64,000 nt of DNA from Robinsoniella peoriensis (GTDB lineage Bacteria > Bacillota > Clostridia > Lachnospirales > Lachnospiraceae). Both the position numbers and the translations under genes were made by a program. Within the stretch, counting starts at the first letter, position 1. Each line of letters begins with the position of its first letter. The DNA lies in the NCBI RefSeq assembly GCF_000797495.1, contig NZ_JTGN01000020.1:29067-93066 (forward strand), given 5' to 3'. The notes under the pieces are model-generated. The model was not told the DNA's origin and ran no database searches. It saw only the letters and a program-made list of their open reading frames with translations. Below are positions 26,865 to 36,897 of this stretch, one piece after another.

Positions 26865-27659
26865 ATGAATCTATTTATTCGTGAATGTAAATCTAATATA
26901 AAAACTTTTTCTTTCTGGTGCATCGGGATCATTTTTCTGATTATAGCAAGCGCCGGTAAGACAACCTCCATGGTGGGACAAAGCGATGCCGGTGTGAATG
27001 AGCTTTTGGAGCAGCTTCCCAAAAGCGTCCAGACAGTCTTCGGAGTAGGCGTGGTGGATTATTCAACCGCTATCGGAGTTTTTGCAATCGTATTTACTTA
27101 TATCGCTCTGATCGCCGCATTCCATGCAGCTTCCCTGGGTGTCTCCATCTTCGGAAAAGAAGAACGGGATAAGACATTTGAATTTCTGTATGTTAAGTCA
27201 CGTTCCAGAAATACCATCCTGGCTGATAAGCTCTGCAGTGCACTCTGCCAGCTGTTTTTACTGAATGCTGTTTCCTTTCTCATCGCCGTTGTAAGTGTGA
27301 AGATTATTTTTGATGACAATATTGTATCGGATTTTCTGCCAATGATGATCGGATTATTCTTCATCCAGCTTGTTTTCTTTGGATTTGGTTTACTCATGTC
27401 CATGCTTTGTGTCCGAATGAAAACAGCCAGCAATATCTCTATGGGCCTTGTGCTGGTTACATTTTTGATGTCCATTGCTGCTGATTTCAGTGAAAAAATT
27501 GAATGGCTGGGTTATCTCACACCTTTTAAATATTTTGATGGAAAGGAAGTTCTTACACAGGGGCTTTCGCAGCAGTATATACTGGTCTGTGCCATAGTGG
27601 CTCTCCTGTGCATTTCCGCTTCCTTTATACTTCATCAGCGCAGGGATCTGCACTGTTAA
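26865..27659 (+). CDS. ABC-2 type exporter permease subunit (second)
   Basis: 264 residues with six predicted membrane segments. FGKEERDKTFEFLYVKSRSRN corresponds to the cytoplasmic loop of the neighbouring permease, and both proteins begin with a short MN(I/L)FI segment, so they are paralogues. AAGGAGACC precedes ATG. The stop codon directly abuts the stop of the convergent GH106-like gene with no base between them, so any terminator must lie in that gene. Confidence 0.88.
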   Translation: MNLFIRECKSNIKTFSFWCIGIIFLIIASAGKTTSMVGQSDAGVNELLEQLPKSVQTVFGVGVVDYSTAIGVFAIVFTYIALIAAFHAASLGVSIFGKEERDKTFEFLYVKSRSRNTILADKLCSALCQLFLLNAVSFLIAVVSVKIIFDDNIVSDFLPMMIGLFFIQLVFFGFGLLMSMLCVRMKTASNISMGLVLVTFLMSIAADFSEKIEWLGYLTPFKYFDGKEVLTQGLSQQYILVCAIVALLCISASFILHQRRDLHC

Positions 27660-30600
27660 CTATTGGGACCGTTTTAGCATAAGATCCTTAATTTCAGGGG
27701 ATTTTAATATCCCCTGTTTCCAAAAACGGTACTCCCAGGTCCATGCCGCCCCGTCAGTCCTCCAGGAATTCGGACCACTCCAGGAATTGCTTCTGTCATT
27801 GCGGTGCAGCTGTCCAAATGTATTCACACGGCTTCCATAATATTTCAGATCAATTTTATGCCGCCCCGGCTTCAAATTATTTATACAGATCCGATAGGGA
27901 GAAAATGCAATGTTTCCCTGCTCCTCTCCATCCACATATACTTTGATTAGGTGGCCTCTGTAGTAACTGGCTTCGATCTCCAGCTTATTACCAGTCGTTT
28001 CCGCTTCCAGATGATAAGTTAAATTACCGCCATAAAAAGGCAGTCCCTGACGAGTAATGTCCCCAAATGTAAGCTCTGTTACCGGTTCGGTAAGCACACA
28101 GCAGCAGCCCAAGACCTGTACGCCAAAGTTCCCCAATAAGAAGCAGGCTTCTGCATCAGCTTTTTTTCCATATGGCATAAACAATTCTAAAATGTTTTCT
28201 CCCTTCAAAATTCCCGGGAGTTTTACGGTATGCATACATTTGTCCACATACCATCCCATTTCCTTTTCGGCCGGCTGCCCATTTAAAAGAACAGTGGCGT
28301 TTTCATCATTTTCTAAAGCCAGCATAAGGCCTTCCATATCTTTCTGACTTTGAATCGTATATCGAAGGCGGAGCGTATGTGGTGTAGATGCGTCTTCTTC
28401 CACCCATGGCTGTGCCACCGCCTCTCCCCGCAGATCCCAGCCCAGTTCTTTTCTGAACTTGTTATCAAGCCTGAGTATTTCTTCCGGCTGCCGATACGGC
28501 TCATCATCAAGCGCCGCTTCTGCAATGTCCAACATTAATACATTGGGCTCCTCAAACGTAACCGGTACTGGTTTTAAATACCGGAAATCTCTTATAAATT
28601 CTTCTTCTTCCGTTTCCTCCGCTATTACCCGATTTTGCTCTTTGGACTTTGCCAGCCGAAGAAGAAGGCTGTCATGCTCAAAAAATTGCTGCTTTATTAA
28701 TGTCCAACCATTTTCACATACAGAACAGATCTGCTCTGCCTTACCATTCATAGTGTCCATAATGGTCACCTGGTAATTTCCCTTCACACGAATCAGGTAT
28801 TCTGTATCCTTTATTTGAGAAATATCCTGATTAACCGGTTTATCGCTATGTGCGATAAATAACCAAAGATCGTTGCCATCTTCACGCAGCTGACAGATAA
28901 AATGCCGCATCATTTCACCATGGCTGTCCCGGATTTCTACATTTCGTACTTCTTTCAGGCTTTCCTGAACCATTCCTGAATAAAACATTACCCGTTCAGA
29001 TTTTTCCCATATCTGCCGCCCTCTGCCACTTGGATATCCATCACACAAAGCAGGCGCCTCTCCAAAAAACAGAATTCTGCCACCCATTTTTTGAAATGCC
29101 TCAAGCCTGGCTAACGTTGTAGACCGCAGAGTTTCAACAGGAGGCACTACCAAAACCTTATATTCCATTTTACCTACAGGAAATCTCTTCTTCTTAATAT
29201 CTTCCACCTTACACTGTTCCGGCAAAAGTGATTCGCAGATATAGTCAAAATCAAGCAGTCCTTCTAACAGCCACTTGGTTAGATTTTGAAAATTTTCATC
29301 CATCTGGCTGCGCATCAGCTGCGTAGATTCATTGCTTCCCCAATGCAGCCAATAGCTTTCAATGGGATGAATCACTCCGATATGGCATACTGCTTTCCCA
29401 CGGGTCATAGCCGTATTAACCCTGGCAAAATGATTTTCTACATAGGAATACTGATCGTACCAGGGTGCCTGGTAATTAAAAGTAGCCGGATAATCACGCT
29501 TAGCTTCTCCCTTCATGGACACCCAGGAAAGGTGGGGCACACGTACCGTCACTCCCAGAGCTGCCTGCCAGTCTCCCTGCAGTTTATGTCCCCTTAAATC
29601 AAAATCCCAGTTTGTTACACCATACAGTTCACTTGCAACGCCCGGACATCCAAATTGCCTGGCTGCTGACTGTGCCTGCTTCACTGTGGTAAACTCCCTG
29701 GAATCATCCAGTATATCCACTCCAGGCAGTTGAAAAGAACGGTAGGAGCGCATAGCTTCCCCCAGCGCAGCCGTCTGGCTTTTCAGGGTAGGTTCTTCCA
29801 TCATATGTCCGGTCAGCATCAGGCCATGTTCCCTGCACCATTTCCCACATTGATCGGCAAACGCAGATGCAAACCGCTCCGCAATATGATCGTGATAATG
29901 GTAACGTATGACCGACACCTGTTCTCCCGGAAGCTCCCACAGCAGTTCTGGCAGGCAGTCCAGAATTTCCTCTCCCGGATAAGCTGTCTTATATGAATCC
30001 GGAAAATCTCCGGTCCAGGGCAGTATCACATCTTTATCGGTATGATTAAATTCTAAGGTGACTTTATGAGGAAACTGCGGTTCATCCGTAAATATAGCGG
30101 GGATGGTGCTGCCAAACTCTGCCCCCACAGCGTCATAATACCGCTCATATGTAATTCTGATAAACTCTGCAACAGCCTTGGGATTCAAAGTATCGATATA
30201 AGTCTGGTGGTTAAACCAGGGGGATTCAGCCGCGATTTCTTCATAGGCATATAGCTTTATGCCTTCTGCCTGTTCTTCCGCTCCCATCCGTCTGTACTGA
30301 AGTAACATTCCCTCCGCATTCAGTGCGATATCATAGCAGGCAATCAGACTTCCATTTCCCGTACGGCCAGAAGCTGCGCTTGAGACCGCCTCATTTACAT
30401 TTTCCATCTCTCCATAGGGGTGTCTGGTCAGTAAGAGGTGCCTGGAACGGTATGACTCATTACGGGTCACATATCCTCCTGCTGCTCCGGATGGCCAGCG
30501 GTCCTCATCATACAGCCAGGTCAGCATCCCGCGTGACTGCATACGCTCCGCACATGATTTTACAAGATCGATAAACTCATCACTCAGATAAGTGGTTTCC

Positions 30601-30785
30601 ATTCCCGTACGTACATGTATATGGGCGCCTCCAAATCCCATTTTTTCAAGCTGTTCTATCTGCCAAAGCAGTTCTTTTTTCTCCAGCCGGCAGTTCCATG
30701 CCCAAAAAGGCGTGCCCCGGTACTCACTGGTGGGATTTTCAAATAATGCTGCTGAAAAAGGCTGTTCATTTTTTTGATACAACAT
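27660..30785 (-). CDS. Large GH106-like glycoside hydrolase
   Basis: 1041 residues, clearly paralogous over its whole length to the protein at 14241-17441: PFWAWNCRLE, MGFGGAHIHVRTGME, WLYDEDRWPSGAAGG, FTDEPQFPHK and HMMEEPTLKSQT occur in the same order, and the C-terminus again ends in beta-sandwich domains with GPNSWRTDGAAW. There is no signal peptide. It lies 123 bases after a GH1 gene in the same direction and probably belongs to that operon, as no terminator is visible between them. The family's known activity is alpha-L-rhamnosidase. Confidence 0.72.
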   Translation of the reverse strand: MLYQKNEQPFSAALFENPTSEYRGTPFWAWNCRLEKKELLWQIEQLEKMGFGGAHIHVRTGMETTYLSDEFIDLVKSCAERMQSRGMLTWLYDEDRWPSGAAGGYVTRNESYRSRHLLLTRHPYGEMENVNEAVSSAASGRTGNGSLIACYDIALNAEGMLLQYRRMGAEEQAEGIKLYAYEEIAAESPWFNHQTYIDTLNPKAVAEFIRITYERYYDAVGAEFGSTIPAIFTDEPQFPHKVTLEFNHTDKDVILPWTGDFPDSYKTAYPGEEILDCLPELLWELPGEQVSVIRYHYHDHIAERFASAFADQCGKWCREHGLMLTGHMMEEPTLKSQTAALGEAMRSYRSFQLPGVDILDDSREFTTVKQAQSAARQFGCPGVASELYGVTNWDFDLRGHKLQGDWQAALGVTVRVPHLSWVSMKGEAKRDYPATFNYQAPWYDQYSYVENHFARVNTAMTRGKAVCHIGVIHPIESYWLHWGSNESTQLMRSQMDENFQNLTKWLLEGLLDFDYICESLLPEQCKVEDIKKKRFPVGKMEYKVLVVPPVETLRSTTLARLEAFQKMGGRILFFGEAPALCDGYPSGRGRQIWEKSERVMFYSGMVQESLKEVRNVEIRDSHGEMMRHFICQLREDGNDLWLFIAHSDKPVNQDISQIKDTEYLIRVKGNYQVTIMDTMNGKAEQICSVCENGWTLIKQQFFEHDSLLLRLAKSKEQNRVIAEETEEEEFIRDFRYLKPVPVTFEEPNVLMLDIAEAALDDEPYRQPEEILRLDNKFRKELGWDLRGEAVAQPWVEEDASTPHTLRLRYTIQSQKDMEGLMLALENDENATVLLNGQPAEKEMGWYVDKCMHTVKLPGILKGENILELFMPYGKKADAEACFLLGNFGVQVLGCCCVLTEPVTELTFGDITRQGLPFYGGNLTYHLEAETTGNKLEIEASYYRGHLIKVYVDGEEQGNIAFSPYRICINNLKPGRHKIDLKYYGSRVNTFGQLHRNDRSNSWSGPNSWRTDGAAWTWEYRFWKQGILKSPEIKDLMLKRSQ
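27695..27720 (+). terminator. Possible terminator of the exporter operon inside the convergent gene
   Basis: CAGGGGAT and ATCCCCTG form an 8-bp hairpin (27695-27716) followed only by GTTTCC on the plus strand. It lies 36 bases past the exporter stop codon and inside the coding end of the GH106-like gene. The short T-run makes it uncertain. Confidence 0.35.
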
Positions 30786-30908
30786 ATTCTTACCTGCTAT
30801 CCTTTCCTTCTATCCATATTTCCGGTAAACCCTGGTTTATCAGTACATAAGCACCACTTCACTTTGTTTCCTTCATGCGGACCTTGTATCTTCCATCCTG
30901 TAAGCCCG

Positions 30909-32261
30909 TTATAAGACTATCACCAATTCTTTGGTGCCAGCTATCCCTGTATACCATTTTGCACTGTCCTTTTGGATTCTCTGCTGTGTCTCATAGTCAA
31001 CATGGACCAGTCCATACCTGGGTTCATATCCAGCACTCCACTCCCAGTTGTCCAGTAAGGACCAGACATAATATCCTCTGATATCGGCCCCCTCTTCCAT
31101 GGCCTTAGAAATCCAATACAGAAATCCTTTCAGATATTTTATACGCTGTTCATCATGTATCTGATTATCCGGCTGTATCTGTTCATTGCAGCCATAAGTA
31201 CCATTTTCCGTGATAAAAATGGGAACTTCCACCTGATATTCTCTCTGCAGCATTTTTACCGCTTCATAGACAGCCCTGGGGTAATACTCCGTTCCATTAT
31301 CCAGGTAATTGCCGCCGCCGTTTTTTTTCTTATCCGGCACAAGAAGAGGATCGGCACAGTCCAGCACCCGGTTATAACAATTCAGACCAAAAAAGTCCAT
31401 AGGCTGAGCTATCTTTTCCATATCCCCGTCTTTTATCTCAGGCATACAGTTATTTTTTTCCATATATTCCATAAGTTCTTTTCGATAACATCCTTTAAAT
31501 ACAGGGCTTAAATAAGAATGAAATGTTTTCTCATTTTCCAGCTGCGCTTTCATACAGTCCTGTTCATGATCCGGACGCAGCGGATAATGCTGCCAGACAT
31601 CTACCACAATTCCCACTTTGCTCTCTTTCAAATGTTCCTGGCGAAAACGTTTTACTCCTTCCCCGTGTGCCAGGAGTAAGTTATGATTTGCCTGTCTGCC
31701 TGATTTCTCTACTCGATATCCCGGGGCAAATCCACCTAATGCATACCCCACATAGACAGCAATCGGCTCATTGAATGTTGCCCACTGCGGCACCGAATTC
31801 CCGAATTCCCGAAAAAGCAAAGAAGCATATTCCCCATACCAATCCACAATATCCCGGTTTAGCCAGCCACCGTCCCGCTCCAGTTCGTATGGAAGATCCC
31901 AATGATATACGGTTGCACTGGGAATAATATTCCGCTTCCACATCGCATCAATAAAACGTTTATAATAATCCAGCCCCTTCTGGTTGATCCTCCCTTTTCC
32001 TTCCGGCAGAATCCTGGACCAGGAAAAAGAAAAACGAAAGGTATCCAAATTCATCTCACGAGCCAGGTCTAAATCTTTCTCATACCGGTGATACATATCA
32101 CATGCTCTCTCCGGTCCCGATCCGTCTGTGATATTACTCGGGATCTTTGAAAAAGCATCCCAGATGGAAAGTCCTCTTCCATCTTCATGAGCTGCTCCTT
32201 CTACCTGTGCCGCACTGGTCGCCACTCCAAATAAAAAATTGTCAGGAAATTTTATTTTCAT
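30909..32261 (-). CDS. GH1 beta-glucosidase / 6-phospho-beta-glucosidase family
   Basis: 450 residues, the usual GH1 length. FLFGVATSAAQVEGA opens the barrel, the acid/base glutamate is in TFNEP (near 165) and the nucleophile in FITENG (near 352). The C-terminal WSLLDNWEW with the following GYEPRYGLVHVDY lacks the Ser-Lys-Tyr phosphate site of 6-phospho-glucosidases, so a non-phosphorylated beta-glucoside is the more likely substrate. No signal peptide is present; the enzyme acts in the cytoplasm. The start codon overlaps the stop of the preceding hydrolase gene by four bases. Confidence 0.92.
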   Translation of the reverse strand: MKIKFPDNFLFGVATSAAQVEGAAHEDGRGLSIWDAFSKIPSNITDGSGPERACDMYHRYEKDLDLAREMNLDTFRFSFSWSRILPEGKGRINQKGLDYYKRFIDAMWKRNIIPSATVYHWDLPYELERDGGWLNRDIVDWYGEYASLLFREFGNSVPQWATFNEPIAVYVGYALGGFAPGYRVEKSGRQANHNLLLAHGEGVKRFRQEHLKESKVGIVVDVWQHYPLRPDHEQDCMKAQLENEKTFHSYLSPVFKGCYRKELMEYMEKNNCMPEIKDGDMEKIAQPMDFFGLNCYNRVLDCADPLLVPDKKKNGGGNYLDNGTEYYPRAVYEAVKMLQREYQVEVPIFITENGTYGCNEQIQPDNQIHDEQRIKYLKGFLYWISKAMEEGADIRGYYVWSLLDNWEWSAGYEPRYGLVHVDYETQQRIQKDSAKWYTGIAGTKELVIVL

Positions 32262-34963
32262 TTGTTTTCTCCTCCTGTGTTCTGTAAATATAATATGATG
32301 TCACCCGTTATCCCAATCGGGCGGTACTTTCCATTTTGATCATTCGTTAAAAACTGCTCGTCATCTGCCGCCGCCCGCTCTCTCTCTAAAGTAGTTGCCA
32401 CTTCAATTCTGATTGTATTTTCTCCGGTAACAATCAAATCTGTAATATCAAACAGAAATGGCGGTACAATCTGTAGCCCAGCTCCTGTCCCATTAATAAA
32501 TACCTCTACACCCTCATATGCATCTGTAATTTCTAATACAACACGTCCTGCCTTTTCAAAGAAAAATTGATTCTCATAACAGATAAATCCTGAAAATCCG
32601 GATTCTTCCCTGCTGATGTCATGAAGATGGAGAATATTATTTTTATCGCCAAATGCAGGATATTCTATGGCCTTACACAAGGAATACTGCCATACAGAGG
32701 AAAATTCAATCTCTGTCCCGCCTCTTTGTACCCGGTTATGATAAAGTTCCGGCTGGATTGTCTGATCAGATAACGCTATCAAGATGCAGGAATGACTGCT
32801 TTCTATATGCAGCTCCACTTTGTTTTCATCCTCTCCGACTTTCTCTCCGTCCCTCCCTTCGGCTGTGTAAATACAATTGTTCCACGCATCATACTCACAA
32901 AACCTGGTGTTGCCGGGCAGATATACCCATCCTTTGTAACATTCCGTACCCTCATTCACAAAATAATAAATTTCCCGATCCCCTGCGTAATGCAGGCATC
33001 GAATGGAAGAAGATAGCGGCTGTAATTGGATTTCCCTGAGCCCTTCCTTTTTAACAGCATCGGCCAGGCTATTCAGTGCCACTGCCGGGCAGTTTATAAC
33101 ATCTTCGGACAGGGATTTGTCACTGTCACACAATCCCTGGGGCAATTCCTCCAGAAAAACAACATGGCATCCCGACTCTTTTATTTTTTCTATCCCGGTC
33201 TGCAATGCCTCAGGAATGAACTGAGCATAAGGTATGATCAACATCCGGTAACAGTTTCCGTTTACATTAAGCCCTTTATCAAAACTAGTATGATACACGT
33301 TTATATCGGTAAACACATCAATGGGAATAAAGTGAAAGTCTATCTGATTCTCCGCCAGAATTCTGGCTGGTTTCTGCATGAGCATCCGTCGTCCGGTCCA
33401 TTCCGCCTCTGCATGATAAAGAATTGCCGCATCAGTCCTGCTTTGTCCACCATCTATCAGACTGCAGATACGCTGCATATAATTCATCAGCGCTCCAAAA
33501 TGCCTGAATAGCGGATCATGTCCTCCTGCATAAAAATGTGGCGGCGCATCACCGTCCGGATACTCTTTTGCAGAAAAAGCATGGGGTACAAACCGATTAA
33601 TCCCACGAACCATAAAATGATCCGCCAGATATTTTTCAAGTCTCACTCCTTCTCTCCAACCATAAGCACCAAAGATCTCGCACATAGCTCTTCCTTTTTT
33701 TAAAGGGTCAATGGCACCGTGGGAAGCTCCTAATTTACCCAGCACAAAGTGATAAAATTCTCCATCCCTTGGAACCAGGGTATCTTCCCTTATCACATCC
33801 TCCCCCTGTGGGAACACCTGTCCTCCAATATCATCAATCCCCGCCATATCCTGTCCTGCCAGCCCACGAAAATAATGCCCCAGGCTGGAACCTGTTCTGG
33901 CATGCTGATTGTCATCCTCTATTACATGTCCAATATATTCTACTCCATGTGACCGGCACCAATCCCCTACCTGTCTGGAAAAATCTTTTTCAACCAGTCT
34001 TGTCACCTGGTCCATATAGGCATACCTTACTCTGGCTGTAAGCTCCTCATCGTCCTGTTCTTCCCAAAGGAGACGAACCCAGGAGAAATCCTCACCCAGT
34101 TTCTTTTTTAATGCCTTCTCCAGTTCCCGGCTCCATGGTAAATCCACGTCCTTGCCCAGTATATTTCCAAAACGAAGCACCCCGCCATTTCCAAGCTCCG
34201 GCTCATCTGAGAAAAAGCCTGCAATCGTACTGCCAAAGTATGCTGCATAATGTTCATAATGAGGCTCGTAAACCGCATCAAGCAGCAGCCGGCAGGAAGC
34301 AGTGTCCATCATATTAATGTAATTTCTCCGGTACCCTGCATTCCTGGTCAAAATACTAATATAGATCCTCCAACTGCCTTGCGGCACTCTCCACTCAATT
34401 TTTTTCTCCAAATCATCATAAGGCACATCTATAATCTGGCTGACTCTGTCCCCTTTTATCCTTCTGGCTGCCTTTACAGATAAAATTCTGTCATCATCAA
34501 ATACATATTCCGGTTCTTTCCATTTACCTGATTCTCTTAATATTTTTTCAAGGGGACTCATCGGTATCTCCATAATTTCTTTCCCCAGCCCGCAGGTAAA
34601 CAGCCCTACATCACTGTCTAAATCGATTTGCTTACAATATACACTCTGGCGATATAACTGGACAGAAGCATTCTTCATGGCACCATTGGCATACCCGGTC
34701 GGAAAATGACTGTCATCTAATATCCATACCTTCATATCCCGCTGCCTTGCTTCTTCCAGAATAATATCCATGTCCCTCCACCAGCCCGGACCGCAAAAAT
34801 CCGGATGGGGACGGCTCTCTATACAAAGAGAACGGATATTGGAGTCATAAACAGCCCGAATGTATTCCCTTAATACCTTTTCTTCCTCTCCATGAATCCA
34901 TAGAAAAGGAAAAATATAATCGTTTCTGCTTTGATCTGATAAAACTTCAATGATATTTTTCAT
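32258..34963 (-). CDS. Large GH106-related glycoside hydrolase (divergent)
   Basis: About 901 residues. The N-terminal barrel has HPDFCGPGWWRDMD and VWILDDSHFPTGYANG, which correspond to the GGFHIH and WLYDEDRWPSG regions of the two other relatives here; FSDEPEL and HVIEDDN are probable catalytic-acid segments. The C-terminus has a GH2-like sugar-binding sandwich (VEVFINGTGAG, then ENTIRIEV). It is shorter and clearly more distant than the other two. The start is uncertain: GTG at 34972 stands three bases after GGAG, ATG at 34963 twelve bases after it; I chose ATG. It lies directly behind the permease genes. Confidence 0.65.
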   Translation of the reverse strand: MKNIIEVLSDQSRNDYIFPFLWIHGEEEKVLREYIRAVYDSNIRSLCIESRPHPDFCGPGWWRDMDIILEEARQRDMKVWILDDSHFPTGYANGAMKNASVQLYRQSVYCKQIDLDSDVGLFTCGLGKEIMEIPMSPLEKILRESGKWKEPEYVFDDDRILSVKAARRIKGDRVSQIIDVPYDDLEKKIEWRVPQGSWRIYISILTRNAGYRRNYINMMDTASCRLLLDAVYEPHYEHYAAYFGSTIAGFFSDEPELGNGGVLRFGNILGKDVDLPWSRELEKALKKKLGEDFSWVRLLWEEQDDEELTARVRYAYMDQVTRLVEKDFSRQVGDWCRSHGVEYIGHVIEDDNQHARTGSSLGHYFRGLAGQDMAGIDDIGGQVFPQGEDVIREDTLVPRDGEFYHFVLGKLGASHGAIDPLKKGRAMCEIFGAYGWREGVRLEKYLADHFMVRGINRFVPHAFSAKEYPDGDAPPHFYAGGHDPLFRHFGALMNYMQRICSLIDGGQSRTDAAILYHAEAEWTGRRMLMQKPARILAENQIDFHFIPIDVFTDINVYHTSFDKGLNVNGNCYRMLIIPYAQFIPEALQTGIEKIKESGCHVVFLEELPQGLCDSDKSLSEDVINCPAVALNSLADAVKKEGLREIQLQPLSSSIRCLHYAGDREIYYFVNEGTECYKGWVYLPGNTRFCEYDAWNNCIYTAEGRDGEKVGEDENKVELHIESSHSCILIALSDQTIQPELYHNRVQRGGTEIEFSSVWQYSLCKAIEYPAFGDKNNILHLHDISREESGFSGFICYENQFFFEKAGRVVLEITDAYEGVEVFINGTGAGLQIVPPFLFDITDLIVTGENTIRIEVATTLERERAAADDEQFLTNDQNGKYRPIGITGDIILYLQNTGGENK

Positions 34964-34972
34964 CCTATGCAC

Positions 34973-35869
34973 TTACTCCTTTACAGCTCCCAGCATAATC
35001 CCCTTAACAAAATATTTTTGAAAAAACGGATACGCAATCATAATCGGCAATATACCTACAACGGCTATTGCCATACGAACAGTGGTGGATGGAAGCATTC
35101 CCACATTGGCTCCGGCAAGCTGGGATGCATTCTTGGTCAGATAATTAATGTTTTCACTAATCTGATTCAAAAGGAGCTGTATCGTATAGTATTTGCTCCC
35201 CTCCCGCAAGGTCAGATAATACAGGCCATTCGTCCAGTCATTCCAGTATGCCAGCGCCGTCATCATTCCGATTGTAGCAAGAATGGGGCGCGACAGGGGC
35301 AGCACTATCCCGGTGTAAATCTTAATCTCTCCGGCGCCGTCAATTCTGGCAGCCTCTTTTAGCGATTCCGGAATACTGAACATGAAATAATTTTTAACCA
35401 AGATTACGTTGAATCCGCTCATAAGTAAACCAGGTAAAATCAGGGCAAGAATGGTATCTCTCACCTGAAAAATCTGATTCCAGCAATAATAAGCTGATAC
35501 AATTCCACCCCCGAACAACATGGTAAATACACATAAAAAGTTCAGTATTTTACCTCCCGGAAGTTCCTTATCCGCAAGAGCATAGGCGAACATAGAAGTC
35601 ACCATAAGACTGATTGCTGTCCCGGTCACCGTTACCAGAATCGTCATAAAATATGCTCTTCCAATAGTCTGCCATGACGTAGCGATATATTCATAAGCAG
35701 CCAGACTCCACTCTTTGGGAAAAAATCCGAATCCCTGCACTGTCGCATACTGATTATCCGTAAACGAAGCTATGACCAGCAGAATAAACGGAAGCAGCGC
35801 TGCCATTGTAAATAAAATCATCACTATATTTGAAATTAACTGCCACATATACGTTTCTTTTGATTTCAT
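34973..35869 (-). CDS. Lpl-type polysaccharide ABC transporter permease (LplC-like)
   Basis: 298 residues with six predicted membrane segments. The coupling loop is LKEAARIDGAGEIKIYTGIV and the C-terminus KGIMLGAVKE is that of LplC/YtcP-type permeases, a branch separate from the MalG-like proteins elsewhere in the window. It partners with the protein at 35881-36822 and the Lpl-type lipoprotein upstream. The stop lies about ten bases before the start of the next hydrolase gene. Confidence 0.9.
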   Translation of the reverse strand: MKSKETYMWQLISNIVMILFTMAALLPFILLVIASFTDNQYATVQGFGFFPKEWSLAAYEYIATSWQTIGRAYFMTILVTVTGTAISLMVTSMFAYALADKELPGGKILNFLCVFTMLFGGGIVSAYYCWNQIFQVRDTILALILPGLLMSGFNVILVKNYFMFSIPESLKEAARIDGAGEIKIYTGIVLPLSRPILATIGMMTALAYWNDWTNGLYYLTLREGSKYYTIQLLLNQISENINYLTKNASQLAGANVGMLPSTTVRMAIAVVGILPIMIAYPFFQKYFVKGIMLGAVKE

Positions 35870-35880
35870 TTGCTCCCCTC

Positions 35881-36822
35881 CTAAAACAGCGCACTTTCGC
35901 TGCTATATTTTCTAACAATCTTATTTGCTATAAGTACCAGTATGAATCCCACAACAGACTGGAATACACTGGCAGCCGATGACATCCCAAAATCACTGTT
36001 TTTCATCAGCGCATTGAAAACGTACACATCAATCGTCTGGCTTACTGAATATAATGCACCTGAGTTTTTAGGAATCTGATAAAACAATCCAAAATCGGAT
36101 GCGAAAATGCGGCCAATTGCCAGAATAAACATTGTGATTACCGTTGGTTTCAGCAAAGGAAGGGTAATCTTTTTAATCTGCTGCCATTTTGAAGCCCCGT
36201 CTATTCTCGCTGCTTCGTAATAATCCTGGCTGATCCCAACAATACTTGCCAAATAGATAATCATGGTATATCCGGTCCCTTTCCAGATATTACAAAGTGT
36301 TAATATGAGCGGCCAATACTTTTTCTCCTGATACCAGTTAATCGGATGCAATCCCAGATTTTTCAACATAGAATTTAACATTCCAGCATCGGAAGATAAA
36401 AGCGCATAAACCAGGTAACTTACTACCACCCAGCTGATCAGAAACGGTAGCAATATAATACTTTGATAAAATCTGGAAGCCGCCTTATTTTTCACCTCAT
36501 GTAATAGAATTGCAACTGCTACAGAGATTACTGTTCCTAATACAATAAATACCAGATTATATAATACTGTATTACGGATAATGGTAAATGCAGTATTAGA
36601 TTGAAATAAAAATTTAAAGTTATCTAACCCGCACCAGCTGCTGCCAAATATTCCTTCTCTGACATTGAGTTTTTTGAATGCGATTACAATTCCAAACATT
36701 GGAATGTAATTATTACATAACATATACAGGATTCCTGGCAGAGCCAAGGCATACACTGGAAGAAATCTTTTGAAGCGCAGCTTTTTTGTTTTTCGCAAAG
36801 TCGTGTTCGCTTGCATAGACAT
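35881..36822 (-). CDS. Lpl-type polysaccharide ABC transporter permease (LplB-like)
   Basis: 313 residues. After a basic N-terminus the first membrane segment leads into MLCNNYIPMFGIVIAFKKLN, a hallmark of LplB-type permeases. The coupling loop is YYEAARIDGASKWQQIKKIT. A TATTGAGGAGG ribosome-binding site precedes ATG. A strong stem-loop separates it from the binding-protein gene upstream. Confidence 0.9.
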   Translation of the reverse strand: MSMQANTTLRKTKKLRFKRFLPVYALALPGILYMLCNNYIPMFGIVIAFKKLNVREGIFGSSWCGLDNFKFLFQSNTAFTIIRNTVLYNLVFIVLGTVISVAVAILLHEVKNKAASRFYQSIILLPFLISWVVVSYLVYALLSSDAGMLNSMLKNLGLHPINWYQEKKYWPLILTLCNIWKGTGYTMIIYLASIVGISQDYYEAARIDGASKWQQIKKITLPLLKPTVITMFILAIGRIFASDFGLFYQIPKNSGALYSVSQTIDVYVFNALMKNSDFGMSSAASVFQSVVGFILVLIANKIVRKYSSESALF

Positions 36823-36844
36823 ATTACCTCCTCAATATGATAGA

Positions 36845-36883
36845 ATGGGCTGCCGATAAGATTCTTTCTTATTGGCAACCCAT
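36845..36883 (-). other. Intercistronic stem-loop between binding protein and permease
   Basis: ATGGG-TGCC-ATAAGA pairs with TCTTAT-GGCA-CCCAT (15 pairs, two mismatches, 5-base loop). No T-run follows. This is the third hairpin in the same position of a binding-protein/permease operon in this window. Confidence 0.78.
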
Positions 36884-36897
36884 CTAAAATTATTATT

